Source: Anarhynchus alexandrinus (lineage: Eukaryota; Chordata; Aves; Charadriiformes; Charadriidae). From it: 64,000 nt of DNA. Location of the stretch: the NCBI GenBank assembly GCA_008711295.1, contig VUYV01000041.1:496001-560000 (forward strand), written 5' to 3'. The notes under the pieces were generated by a model, which saw only the letters and a program-made list of their open reading frames with translations, was not told the DNA's origin and did no database searches. The translations under genes and the position numbers were made by a program. The stretch's first letter is position 1. The number at the start of each line of letters is the position of its first letter. Shown here piece by piece: positions 1 to 12,472 of the stretch.

Positions 1-170
1 AATTTCTGGAGGTTAGGCTAACACATATGAAAACCGAGTGTAATGTCTGCTTTCATTTAAGATAAATATAAAATGTAGCTGGGCTCTTCTGTGGAACGAA
101 AAGATAAAAAAAATAAAAGCAAACGTAAAAAATTAATAGGTATATTCACCTGGAAAAAGGCACATGAAAG

Positions 171-284
171 TCCTCCGCAACATAGTCTTGGTCTCATAGC
201 TGACCCTGTTTTGAGCAGGAGGTTGGACTACAGACCTCCTGAGGTCTTTTCCAACCCAAATTGTCATTATCCTATGATTCTATA
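171..284 (+). mobile_element. CR1 LINE, 3' tail fragment
   Basis: The sequence has the CR1 terminal pattern: GACCCTGTTTTGAGCAGGAG, then GTTGGACTACAGACCTCCT and GAGGTCTTTTCCAACCC, ending in CCTATGATTCTAT. It is a short, diverged 3' remnant without an open frame. The left edge is approximate. Confidence 0.75.
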
Positions 285-445
285 AATGGGCAGGGAAAGA
301 GCCAGTCCTTTGGAGGAGGCAAGAACACTTTCTGATTTGCTAACAAACTCCAGAGATGGTGATTTCACTACCGAGTCAATGTGCGTACACTAGAAGGAGA
401 AAAATTCTAGGGAAATGGACCTGCTGAAGAAAAGGACCCTTTACA

Positions 446-488
446 GATCTCCTTTATAGAGAGATCTTAAATGATCTCCTTTATAGAG
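446..488. repeat. Direct repeat, 16 bp x 2
   Basis: GATCTCCTTTATAGAG is found at 446-461 and 473-488, with AGATCTTAAAT-type sequence between. Confidence 0.75.
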
Positions 489-3058
489 GGACCCTTTTGG
501 CTTTGAGCTAGTTGACAAGTACTCAGTATTACAAGCAAATAAAGTATCTTTCATGTGATTCTTCCAGTCTCCACGGAAACTTTATACATTCCTTTTTAAC
601 AAACTGGATTGCAACAAAGAAAAAAAAATCCTTTTGCTTTTCATTCCCTAGTCAAAATAACATGAAGGATCCTGAACTGGGGCATGCTTGGTGCTACTTG
701 GTGAAGGGCCTTTCAGACCTAATCTGTACACTCAAGAAGCATAACTCCAGAGGTGCTAAATCCTCTTCAGACCATCAAACTAAAGTTTATATACAAAATT
801 ATCTTCTATGCCTGCATTACAGACAAGTTAGAAAAAGTGATGCATGCAAACATGTCTGAATAGCTTTCTCCTAAAAGTAGATAACTTCTTTATTGCTTCT
901 ATTCTAAAGAAATGAAAAATTACGTTACCGAACTTTATTTTTATTCACGTTTGCTAATTGAGTAGATTAGAGTTGCACAATTAGTGGAATCATGTTATAA
1001 GTTTCTCATTTAAATGGCCAATTTAAAGGGAATGACCTGAATAAAAGAGGTTTTAGTAGACTGTTTTAAAAGACTTTATGCAATTTTCCTCACAAAAAAA
1101 TATAAAGACACACACAAAAAAAAAAGAAGAAAAGAGAAGAACGTTAAAAGTGGAGAAAAATATCTTCATTAGAATTTAGCAACTATCAGTCAAGCAAACA
1201 AAATTGCTGATACACTTCTTTCAAAAAACAATTTCTGCTTCTGAAACTAAGTGAATTAAACTAAAAATGTGAAAAGAAAAAAAGCCTAAAATTTGAAGTA
1301 TGGGTTGTAACAGCTTACTATGGGAGATAATTTTCCAACCGAGTTTATTTTAAAACCTAATACCTAAATTCAAACCCTTAAGTTTGTACATAAGGAGATA
1401 GTGTAACCTCAATGTTAGATATGTTGTTACAGACACAGAAAGATATAGGAAAAATATTTACTTCTACTTCTTATGTATAGAAGTACGTGAATGTGAAAAT
1501 CCCTGAATATTCTACCATTATTAATAGCCTACAATGGCAGTTTTTCAAAACATGATATTTATAAACTAAGCTGAAAGGAGAAGGTCAAATAAACACATTG
1601 GAAGTGAAGAGGAAATGTCTCCAAATCTAGCAGTCATTAAAAATAACATGAATTTTGCATATTGCAAGAGAAAGTATAGAGTCATGGTTTCCAGATTTAC
1701 ATGTCTCCTGTTTGTTTTTCTCCTATCTACACTTTAACTGTGGAGGTTTTCTTCTTAAAGGAAAGATTTGAATTTTAAAAAGGTGTAAGAGATGGTTGTT
1801 AAAAAAAGTAAGCACAAAGTACTTATAATAGTGCTTGACAGTGGAGACTTCAGAAAGGGGAGTCACTTATTTTTTATAAAATAAAAGACCTATTTGAGTC
1901 TATTAAAAGAAACATCAACAAGCTGTATCTAAGACAAGTAGTAACTACTGTACCATGAAGACCTCCAAGGGGAAAGAAAAGGGTCTTTACACTGTTTTGC
2001 CTAAAAGGCACTTTTAGAGATTCTTTTCAAAGCTTTCATATAAAAATACAAAATATATTTGTGCACAGAAGAGAGTTTTGTAAACCAGGTAAGACTTTAA
2101 ACAGGGGGACATGCCTAATTGGCTGACAGAGGTTTCAGTCGATGTGGCTACCTCAGGAACATTTTTCCCTCAGGTCAGGCTTTATTAAACTTCATTTACC
2201 ACATCACTTCATTACCACTCAAACAGCAAGAAATAAATAGGTAAATATGCAGTGGATAATGCCGCATTTAATTTGGGCCCAGAGAGCCATAAACTGAAAT
2301 GTCTTTTTCAATAAAGTCTGAGCATTGAGGTAATTTGACTAGCTCTATTTGCGAGGCTCCTACCACAATTAAAACACAGTTAATCCAACGCACACAGCGC
2401 CAGTGCTCCGCTCACTCCATTGCCGAATTAACCTGGTACAAGAAAGTAGTCAGACAACTAGAGGGCCTGGAGACCTTGTGCCAAGAGCAGGTGAGAAAGG
2501 GAATTGTCCTTTCCAGATTCATGCTTCCCTCCTGGGAGTAGTTCCAGGGAGAGCAGCCCCACACCACTTCAGGGGTAGAAGGGGAAGATGCGAATGTCCC
2601 CTAGACCAAGAAGGCACTGCAGCCGTTTGAAATCATTACTGTTTGTTCAGAAGCGTAATGCTGTAAATACAACACCGTCTTTTCAAAACAAGTTCAACAC
2701 CAAAATCATCAATGCGAAATGGGAACTTAAAACGTACTGCTGGTGTTTCTATATACTCTGTCTTTCTGTTCCCTACAGACAGCTCTAGATTTCTGCTCAT
2801 TAAGCCAGTACTATCAGGGAGTGTTGCAGCAAACCAGTCATGTCACCTTTGGGCAATGAAAACTCTCACTGCGCATTAAGTGATTGTAGCCTTGTGCATT
2901 ACGCTTGTTCCCGATGCCACTGGCGGGCAAACAACATCTCAAAAATAATTGCAGTTTAAGACCAATTATTGTAAAGGGAAAGGTGACTTTTGACATATAG
3001 GGGACATCTCATATGTAACCTTCATTGTTTTTTTTTTTAATCTATCGCCTGTCTGTTG

Positions 3059-3082
3059 TTTTTTTTTTTTTTTTTTTTTTTN
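3059..3082. repeat. Poly(T) run with ambiguous base
   Basis: There are 23 T followed by an N at 3082. This is a homopolymer and the true length is uncertain. Confidence 0.85.
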
Positions 3083-3639
3083 GTGAGCCTGGTGTCCTTC
3101 AAAAGGTTTTTGACATTCTGATTTATGAAGATTGATGGCAGGAAACTTGTTGACCAAAAAAATCCTACTCAATATTCCTGAAGGAAAAGAAGTATTTCAG
3201 GGGCCTTTTTATCTCTTTTCAGTTATCTGCATATTTTCTATATTACCTCCATACTCCATGAAAAAGCCATACATTTTTCAAATGTAGATAAATTTTTCAG
3301 GAGCAGTTTCTTAGTCTACTAGCTTTACAAAGTCCTGTTAAAGGCTTGAATTTGTCAACTTGGAAACATATTCATTTCTGGACTTCCTCAGACAATCAAG
3401 AAGGTTACTTTTAAAAACTGCAAACAGAAATTTAGATTCAGACTCTATCCATCCAGACTTTCATGTATCATCTCCTCAAATTTCTCTTCTAAATTGCCAC
3501 TGTGCTGTACAGTGGACGTAGTATCTGAAATCTAAAACATTTTCACTCAGAAGCCTGGGCAGCTGGAAACTCCTTCACTGTTTAGTGACAATGCTTTTTG
3601 GTACAGAGCACTCTCTTGCAAAGGACATTGTTCTGTTCG

Positions 3640-4110
3640 TACCCATACATTGTTCTGTAAAACACTGCTGAAAGGAGACTCCACTTGCTATTTGCATTAG
3701 ATAATGAACTAACAATAAATCTTGGGAAGATCAGTCTGGTTTTAACTTGCTCTGGCTGAATTTGGATAAAATGAATAGCCCAATGTTTTAAATTAAATAG
3801 TCGGAAGCGCTTTCACTTATAATGCATGTGGCGGGCTTGCATTTCAGTCTGGTTCCCTTTTTGCAGGCATAGTTTATGTCACTTTGATGTCTCCATCCAT
3901 GATTTGTGGATGCAATCAGACACAGTGCTTAAACATTAAATAACAAACTGCACCTGCTAATAATGGGATATTATGCTGTTTGTGAAACCACAGCTCCTGC
4001 AGGCTGCATAATTTGTATTGTAAGTTCATTAGCTGTAGATATTTACATATTGAATAATAGGATCAGAAAAGTGAGAGACTGAAACAACTTACTAGAGTGC
4101 ATGAAAGCTA
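3640..4110. promoter_or_regulatory. Candidate conserved non-coding element
   Basis: This unique, moderately complex sequence is free of repeats and packed with homeodomain-type cores (TAAT, ATTA). It has a perfect octamer ATTTGCAT at 3690-3697 followed by AGATAATGA. The solo LTR inserted about 50 bases to its right. Conservation is a guess from the look of the sequence and was not tested. Confidence 0.25.
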
Positions 4111-4154
4111 CTGAATGCTTGATATTAGTTACAGCAGTAGATTAACATTGAACT

Positions 4155-4159
4155 ACATC
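4155..4159. repeat. Target-site duplication, left copy (ACATC)
   Basis: ACATC immediately precedes the TG end of the LTR and is repeated exactly at 5254-5258, just after its CA end. Confidence 0.85.
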
Positions 4160-5253
4160 TGTGGCGGGTTGACCCTGGCTGGGCGCCAGGTGCCCACCAA
4201 AGCCGCTCTACCACTGTCTCTCCTCAGCTGGGCAGGGGAGAGAAAATACAATGAAAGGCTCACGGGTCGAGATAAGGACAACTCACCAATTACCGTCATG
4301 GGCAAAACAGATTCGACATGGGGAAATTAATTTAATTTATTACCAATCAAATCAGAGTAGGGTAATGGGAAATAAAACCAAACCTTAAAAAGACTTTCTC
4401 CCCAACCCCTCCCTTCTTCCCAGGCTCAATTTCACTCTACCTCTCTATCTCCTCCCCCCCGAGTGGTGCAGGGGGATGGGGAATGGGGTTGTGGTCAGTT
4501 CATCACACATTGTCTCTGCCACTCCTTACTCCTCACTCTCTTCTGCTCCAGCCTGGGGTCCCTCCCACGGGAGGCAGTCCTCCATGAACTTCTCCAATGT
4601 GAGTCCTTCCCATGGGCTGCAGTTCTTCAGAAACTGCTCCAGTGTGGGCCCTTTCCATGGGTTGTAGTCCCTCATGAACAGACTGCTCCAGTGCGGGTCC
4701 CCCACAGGGTCACAAGTCTTGACAGCAAACCTGGTCCACTGTGGGCTCATCTCTTCACAGATCCACAGGTCCTGCCAGGAGACAGCATGGGCTTCCAACG
4801 GGGTCACAGCCTCCTTCAGGCACATCCACCTGCTCCGGTGTGGGGTCTGCCACGGGCTGCAGGTGGATATCTGCTCCACCATTAACCTCCATGGGCTGCA
4901 GGGGGACAGCCTGCCTCACCATGGGCTGCAGGGAATCTTTGCTCCAGTACCTGGAGCCCCTTCTCCCCCTCCTTCTTCACTGACCTTGGTGTCTGCAGAA
5001 TTGTTGTTCTCACATATTCTTACTCCTCTCTTCTGGCCGCTGTTCCACAGCAAGCTTTTGCCCTTCTTGAATATGTTATCCCAGAGGCGCTACCACTGTC
5101 ACTGATGGGCTCAGCCTTGGCCAGTGGCAGGTCCACCTTGGAGCTGGCTGGCATTGGCTCTATCGGACATAGGGAAAACTTCTAGCAGCTTCTTACAGAA
5201 GTCACCCCTGTAGCACCCTGGCTACCAAAACCTTGCCATACAAACCCAATACA
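4160..5253 (-). mobile_element. Solo LTR, avian endogenous retrovirus (ERVL-like), with target duplication
   Basis: A 1,094-bp block runs from TGTGGCGGG to ...CAATACA on the plus strand and is flanked on both sides by the same five bases, ACATC (4155-4159 and 5254-5258). TG...CA ends plus a 5-bp duplication are the signature of an LTR left after recombination between two LTRs. A 5-bp duplication suits an ERVL-type element, but the class is inferred. No gag, pol or env sequence is adjacent. The likely sense strand is minus: an AATAAA is read there at 4341-4336. The middle (about 4550-4960) is built of imperfect repeats of a CTCCAGTGTGGG...GGGCTGCAG theme. The several overlapping open frames here are by-products of that repeat structure. 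It lies in the same orientation as ANO4. Confidence 0.88.
4336..4341 (-). terminator. AATAAA in the 4 kb LTR, sense to ANO4
   Basis: The plus strand reads TTTATT, which is AATAAA on the minus strand. It lies about 175 bases before the 3' end of the minus-strand LTR. Because this LTR is in host orientation the signal could in principle be used by ANO4 transcripts. Confidence 0.45.
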
Positions 5254-5258
5254 ACATC
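5254..5258. repeat. Target-site duplication, right copy (ACATC)
   Basis: This is an exact copy of the five bases at 4155-4159. The pair fixes both LTR ends. Confidence 0.85.
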
Positions 5259-6667
5259 CGATCTTCTCCAACAGCCAAGAAGGCCTAGTTTTGTCCAAAT
5301 GCCAGTTTGTCCTAAAGGGAAGCCTGTTAGCCATCTGTGACATCCTCCATGTGGCCTGACCTACCATATCTGCACAATATGGATGATCATGACACGCAGA
5401 GTTGTCCTGGTGCTTCCTAGCACATATCACACACAGTGCATGCTCACAGATATCTTTCTATCGGTAAAAAAAAGCTCAGAGGACAGCAGATGAAATTTTG
5501 GTGGTGGAAGCTTTCCCTAACCACCCTTTTCTCTAGTGGATAGGGGTTTCTGGTATGTGCAGAGTAAGCTCAAAACAACAGGGAAAGGATATGTGCACCA
5601 AAGAAAAACTAGCAGCCAGGAAAAGGTTCGTTCCCCAGCTGACCTGCGGCTTGCTCCTGGCCACCACACAAACTCTCCTGGCAAGCTGCAAATAGTTAGT
5701 GGGCCATAGGCTAAGCACTCTGTTATAAACCGTATGCCTGGTTGATTAAATTAACATCTATAGCAGCAATAAATTACAAACAAGTTATTGTTCTTTCAAC
5801 AACTGAATAAACTGAAGTCATAACTGAAAAAGAAACTTAGAGTCAACTCCAAAGGCACTGAGATTTTATTGTGCTCTGCTTCTCAGAGAGCCAAATTACA
5901 TAAGCTAAGTTTATAAAACACCTTTCCTCACACAGATCTGCAAACGCCACTTGGGGGCTGGAAGTCAGCTTAATTCTTTTCTGCCCATGAATCACAATCA
6001 GCAATAACATTTATGTAACAGTCTCATAGAAGTCTCATGAACAATTGCAGTGATGACGCACAAACCAGAAAAAAAGCAGATCAGTCTCACATAAGTGTTT
6101 TGGCTCTGCAGTACTAACAACAACAACAAAAAAAAGTAGTAAATGTCATTTTTGCCAGAAAGAAAGATGATAATTTTTGACTATGCTCAGGAGCAATAGC
6201 TGTTGATTATAACATCTCTTTCACATCATCGCTTTCTGAGCACAACTATATTTAAAGTTTCAGTCGTTGAAGTTCTTGTTTTTTTCATACTCATTCTTTA
6301 TTTCTAACTTTTACCTCAGTTTGACATGGTCATAAGTCTATTTTGGTTTTACACTCAGGGACGAGCCAAGAGTCACGGAGATACTATATCGTGTGCTCTT
6401 TCTGTCATCTGGAATTTCTCTCAACATTCATCATTTTAAACCAGGCTTCAGGTTGCTGCTAAATATAAGTCTCTTACTGAATACATGTTTCTAGCCTCTG
6501 AAGTCCTGTCCCATTAACGCAAAGTTGCAGTCACATTAAGAGAAACTGCTTGGTAGAACTCCTACTACCTCACCATGAACCTATCTACGTCTGCTTGCAA
6601 ACTTGAAAAGCCATGAAATAGTAGTATGCTGTAATTACATTGTGCCGACTACTGAAAAAGATCTCTA

Positions 6668-6713
6668 AACATAACTTTCAGACTCAGATTAACATAACTT
6701 TCAGACTCAGATT
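6668..6713. repeat. Exact tandem duplication, 23 bp x 2
   Basis: The 23-base unit starting AACATAACTTTCAGACTCAG occurs at 6668-6690 and again, unchanged, at 6691-6713. Confidence 0.9.
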
Positions 6714-6805
6714 ATACCTGCTAGTAGATATTTATTCATACAACAAAAGTGAAGTTTATACTGTGCTTTTCTTCCCTGTCTTTTGGGGTTTTCTCCAGAG
6801 AACAC

Positions 6806-6865
6806 CTATTGTATATTTCTACTGCCTATTGTATACTTCTACTGCCTATTTTATACACCAGCTGC
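6806..6865. repeat. Short tandem repeat, 20 bp x 3
   Basis: The unit CTATTGTATATTTCTACTGC occurs three times: 6806-6825, 6826-6845 (one change) and a diverged copy at 6846-6865. Confidence 0.85.
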
Positions 6866-7769
6866 GTATCAGCTGCCAGATGTTGCTCCAGAAATATCAG
6901 CTGCTGCTTGAGGCAGGGAGTGAATGCAATTAGAGATGCCCTGGTGACAGCTTGACACTTATGGTGGCAATGTTTAAATTTTTAATCGGGCATGCAACAC
7001 AAAAAACACACCATTTGGACTGTTCCTGAAAACTGGACCAGTACACTACACTAATGTCTTCTTTTATCTGGGAGATGCAAAGATCAATGTGCGGGCAGAA
7101 GACCAAATGGATTGACTGCTGTTTGTAAAATATCTGAAACTAGTTCCCGAAACATAGTCCGCATCCAGTAGCTGTGAGGAGACCTGCTTTTTAAGGCAGT
7201 AAGAATTGCTACTGCTTTAAAGCAGTTCATTGCTTTCATACTGAAACATTAATATACATAAATATGCAAAATATAAAAAATAAAGGGCCTGAATACTACT
7301 TAAACTACGTATGTGATTAGTTCCCCTTTACTGTATTCCTATCCATCAGTTTCTACTGGCATGTCAAATGCCTTTTGAAATAAACTGTATCAAATCAACT
7401 TACAAATTATAAATTAAAAACTTTAGACACAATCATTAAGCAAAATGTATCAAGTACATTTAGTAGTAGAACTACTCTGTATGAATGAGTTTAGTGCAGT
7501 CATAAGAAGAAAAAATAAAACGCAAAAAAACATGCCAAGTTCAAACTAAATGCAGTCTATTCCTAGGGCTACGAGACCAGATGCTACCCAATATCAGATT
7601 CATTTTGGATGCACAGTATTCACTTAAATCGAAAATGACCTTCTTCTTCTCTTTTACAAATTACAAATCCAAAGGTGGTCTGTGTTTGTTCATCCAGCAT
7701 AGCTTTCTTTGAACTACCTTACCTCCATCCTGCATTTGCATTGCATTACATTCTAGATTAAACAGGTTA

Positions 7770-8508
7770 CAGAATCACAGAATGGTCAGGGTTGGAAGGG
7801 ACTTCTGGAGATCATCTAGTCCAACACCCCCGCCAGAGAAGGCTCACCTACAGCAAGTTGCACAGGATGGCGTCCAGGTGGGTTTTGAATGTCTCCAGAG
7901 TGGGAGACTCCACAACCTCTCTGGGCAGCCTGTTCCAGTGCTCTGCCACCCTCAAAGCAAAGAAGTTCCTCCTCATGTTAAGATGGAACTTCCTACGTTC
8001 AAGTTTGTGCCTGTTACCTCTTGTCCTATCCCCCTGGCACCCTCCCTTTAAGCGTTTATAAGCATTAATAAGATCCCCCCTCAGTCTTCTTTTCTCTAGA
8101 CTAAAAAGACTCAAGTCCCTCAGTCTTTCCTCATGAGAGAGATGTTCTAATCCCCTAATCATCTTTGTAGCCCCTTGCTGGACTCTCTCCAGCAGATCCC
8201 TGTCTTTCTTGAACTGGGGAGCCCAGAACTGGATACAGTACTCCAGATGTGGCCTCACCAGGGCAGAGTAGAGGGGAAGGATGACCTCCCTCGACCTGCT
8301 GGCCACCCTCTTCTTATGTACCCCAGGATGTCGTTGGCCTTCTTGGCCACCAGGGCACATTGCTGGCTCGTGGTCATCCTGTTGTCCACCAGGACTCCCA
8401 GGTCCTTTTCCACAGAGCTGCTCTCCAGGAGGTCAGCCCCCAACCTGTACTGATAGATGGGGTTATTCATCCCCAGGTGCAGTACCCTACACTTGCCCTT
8501 GTTGAAGG
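7770..8508 (-). mobile_element. CR1 LINE, 5'-truncated, end of ORF2
   Basis: On the minus strand this encodes the C-terminal part of CR1 ORF2. One frame carries [10 protein letters not shown]...[10 protein letters not shown]...[18 protein letters not shown]. After a frameshift at about 8300 another carries [20 protein letters not shown]...[14 protein letters not shown]...[20 protein letters not shown] and ends ...LCNLL. The element finishes with the 3' untranslated part and an ATTCTGTGATTCT tail at the low-coordinate end. The 5' truncation removes the reverse transcriptase core, so it is dead. It is read in ANO4 orientation. Confidence 0.93.
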
Positions 8509-11500
8509 TTGTAAGTGAACAAGTTACGTGTATTAGCTGCTCCATGCTGGCTGCCTCTGTGCATGCTCTATTAGTCTAGTATAATTTAAAGTACCTTACT
8601 GAAAGATGTCTGTAATGCTGTATCCATGTACTGGCACAGTGCAGGTACTGTTGACAGCAACTTAGTTCTATCTGGCCATTTAGGACAGGGATTAAAATAC
8701 ACTAATTGAAGCTGCAGGAATAATTTCTGATAAGGGAATTTAGCTGGATTTTGGCCAAGAGGTTGAATTTATAAATCTCTGTTCTTGTGAAAAATACCGT
8801 TGGCCCAATGTAATTATGACTTTTCATTCTCTCTTGAAAAGATTGTTTTTCCTGAAAAATGTTGGGGTTTTACCATCCCAGATGGATGAACACTATATTT
8901 GGAATGACAGACATTATCTGTATTTTCTCTTTACATAAAAGTTATCATAAAGTATTTTTTTCTGAGCATCAGTGGGCTGATCTTAATCTCAGGTTTATTT
9001 TGTATTTGGATAAATATGAAACATACCCTCAGAATGTGGACAGTAGTATGATGTCTCCTGTTAACCATTTGCCGGTCAACTCTGGAAGGTATGAGTCTCA
9101 TGTAATATTTACAGAAGGTATCAGTACCTACAAACCAGCAATGCTATTGGTACCTCATCTCTGATAAGAACTTGCTGCATTTGGAGACTCCCCTCTCCAT
9201 TTTACCCAATACATAAGTTTGTTTCAAAGAGTATTATAAATGAAAACAGTAGGATCTTCAAGAATCCCAAGTCCAGGATATCATGGTTATTTATCTCACT
9301 CTTGAGACATTGTAAAAATGAATAAATCAAGATAGGAAATTTTATATATGGCTGAAAAGAAAATACAGTCTCTTTTCCTGGAGTGACCTATATTTTCAAT
9401 TAACTTACCTAGAGCTTCTACGCATATGATCACATGTTGGATGTGATCCATGTTGGACTGGGACAACACAGTCATCCTATCCAGACCCATTATACACCGA
9501 AAAATAGGGAGAAGGGTCAGAAAATTATTTATGCTGTTCCACTTGATTAGCATTCACTCTTAGAGCTCTGTTTTCCATAGTTCGCTACTTCAATGATCTG
9601 TTCCTTGGTCTGGGATCCCTTCGTTGTTTACTACTGGATATAGAGAGCACTAAACCTGACAGAATTTCCATGGGAGAGTGGTGTGGTACAGCTGAAGAAT
9701 GTGAGTGTGAATTCGTTGGGGAATATCTGCAAAATGTTATCACCCTTTTCTAGAGTCAGAAACACATACCTATTCAGACCTTTCTCAGCTACATGAGCTT
9801 GACATTGTGCCTGAAGTTATCTCAACGTTTATGAATTCATTTCAGATTCATTTTCTCATCTCATGCTGTTAAGTAAACACTTTGCTCCCTGCACTCACCA
9901 CTTCCTGCGTATTTTGCTGTGCTACACTTGTCAGCGAGCCACTGCAGTGCATTTTTTTTTCTCTCTCTGCAGCATTACTGAGGAATATGGTTTTGAAACT
10001 GCAGTGTGAACAGCTCTGTGAGTTTTTTTCTCTGCCACCGAATTCACATTAAAAAGACAGGACTCACACAACTGAACGTCAATATATGAACAGCTAGTAG
10101 TCGAAGGAGAATGAACCAACAATCACACAAAATTCACGGAAGGTAAAAAGTTTCTTTCAGTTCAGCAGTTACAGCCTATTGCCTCTGTATAAGTTCTGTG
10201 GTCAAAGCCACAGACAATTATTTTATCTGGGAGCAAACTTTTCCCAGTGGAAGCAATATATTATACATGAACAACTAGAAAACAGACCTGCTGTTAAAAT
10301 CTCTCAGAACTGAAACTCCAAATGATGCATACTCTCACCAAAAGGAGAAGTAAAAATAATGAGAAATAATCTAGGCATTAACCGATCACACTGCTTCGTT
10401 TAAACCTAAGTAAGTGTTATGCAGCACAGTTGTTACTCTGCAGGGAGGGGGAGGGAGTGTACCAAGAATGTACTTATTTCCTTCAGGATTATAATTCAAT
10501 TTGGAAACTAAAGTGATCATAAAATATACATGCTAGGGTTTAATTTGAGGTCAGAGTCCTATGTTAAAAAAGATTGCTACCCTAGATTTTAAAAACATTA
10601 GCCTGAGTCATGTAACACAACCTCATTTTGATCATTCTGAGTTTAGAAAATGTACAATTACTGATGCTAGCAAGAAGTCACACCAAGGTCAAATGAGATT
10701 AATAAGAAATAAAACTGCATGTCAGTAGCATAATAGAAACTGAAATGAATAATCAAATGGGCAGAACATTCATACAGCCTAGGCAGCAAAGTCCAAATAA
10801 ATGGGCCTGAAAGCTGCAAGAAAACTCTATAGTAAGCACTTAAAGCATCAATTTGAAAAAGTTTTCTGTGCAGAATGTTGCAATAAGTTTCATAATACTT
10901 AAAATATAAAGTGATTTCATAGCTTTCACTGCTGACCTTAGCACAGTAATAAATCTGCAAAAATCACGAAGTAGGAAAAGATTGGTTCAAAACCATTGGG
11001 CAGATGTATCAATAGGGAGGATTCATTCCACGTTCATTTTCTACATTGCCCAAACTTCAGAGACTTCTTCAGTATCTGGTGGAAGCAGGGAAGAATTCTA
11101 GGATGTGAAGCTGAACAGCTGCCGCAACACTCTCGTGTTCTTGGATGTTGGATTACAACTCCTACAGACAGTGGTATGTTTACAGGAAGCATGTAATAAA
11201 TGAACAATGGCTCTCATTGAAAACATCTACCAGCTACTGCTGCACTAAAGATGCTAACATCCAGGTTATTTGAAGGAGTAGTTTATGGTAACTGGTTGAT
11301 GTAACCAGTGGTATGCTCTTATACACTTATATCCACCAGTGCCCATGTTCATTCAAAAACATTTAAAGAAAGGAAATATTTTCATTATTCTGGAGAGAAA
11401 CAGCTCCCATTTTTTCCTCCCCAGCGTTCGCCAAAGAAGTGTGCCTTTCAAGTACATAGTCAGAATATCTACACATGTACCAGGAATTCAGTGAAAGAGA

Positions 11501-12012
11501 GGGAGATAATGTACAGCACCTACATAATTCACCAAAGCCTGTAACCTGAAAATTCCTCTACTGTTTCTATCACTGGTAGCATGACAATACTTATTAGCAT
11601 GAGCGTGAGTCGATCAAGCACAAGTAAAGCTAAATATTCAGCAATATCTATTCTGCATGGAAGTGAGACTTAGGCCCTGTTTAAGCACACTTCAGAAAGT
11701 TTAAGAAAGAACATAGCCAAGGCAAAAGAGAGGTGGTCTCTTTAAGCCTCGCTCCTGCTACCTATCACATCAATACATTCTTAGACACTTCACATTCATT
11801 TTTACACTCTTGTGTAAGTAAAGAAAAGATTTAGGACGTGTTGGAAATAACATTGATATAAACAATTCGTATGTACTGTCCAATTATTTCAATATTTAGG
11901 ATTAAGACTGAAGGAGACACTTTAGGCTGTTTCCAAACTACCAAAATACCACTCAAGTTCCTATGCCTAAGCTGACAGGAAAAGGAAGGCAGGAGTCTGG
12001 TTAAGTCTCTGG

Positions 12013-12017
12013 AAAGA
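12013..12017. repeat. Target-site duplication, left copy (AAAGA)
   Basis: AAAGA directly before the LTR is matched exactly at 12592-12596. Confidence 0.82.
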
Positions 12018-12276
12018 TGTCATGTTTTTGGCTGGGATAGAGTTAACTGTCTTACTAGCAGCTCATATAGTGCTATGTACTGAATTTAGGATGAGAATAA
12101 TGCTGATAAAACACTAATGTTTTTAGTTGTTGCTAAGCAGTCAAGGCTTTCTGCTCCTCATACCACCCCGCCAGCGAGTAGGCTGGGAGTGCGCAAAAAG
12201 TTGGGAGGGGACACAGCTGGGACAGCTACCCCAACTGACCAAAGGGATATTCCATGCCATATGACATCATGTTTAG

Positions 12277-12284
12277 TATATAAA
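12277..12284 (+). promoter_or_regulatory. TATA box of the 12 kb LTR
   Basis: TATATAAA sits mid-LTR followed by AGCTGGGGGAAG. The CRE-like ATGACATCAT lies about 15 bases upstream. This is the expected U3 promoter arrangement; whether it is active is unknown. Confidence 0.65.
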
Positions 12285-12466
12285 GCTGGGGGAAGAAGAA
12301 GGAAAGGGGAGATGTTTGGCAGTATGATGTTTTGTCTTCCCAAGTCACCATTATGGGGGATGGAGTCCTGTTTTGCTGGAGATGGCTGAACACCTGCCTG
12401 CCAAGGGGAAGTAGTGAACAAATTCCTTGTTTTGTTTTGCTTATGTGCGTGGCTTTTGCTTTACCT

Positions 12467-12472
12467 ATTAAA
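12467..12472 (+). terminator. Polyadenylation signal of the 12 kb LTR
   Basis: ATTAAA is followed within about 30 bases by T-rich sequence, as expected at the R/U5 boundary of an LTR. It is read on the plus strand, so it would not act on ANO4. Confidence 0.55.

Noticed and set aside
4463..5105. Several overlapping frames of 80-143 codons on both strands
   Set aside because: They all lie inside the repeat-built solo LTR at 4160-5253 and encode no retroviral or host domain.
12117..12421. Frames of 87-90 codons
   Set aside because: They fall inside the solo LTR at 12018-12591, over its promoter and R region; not a gene.
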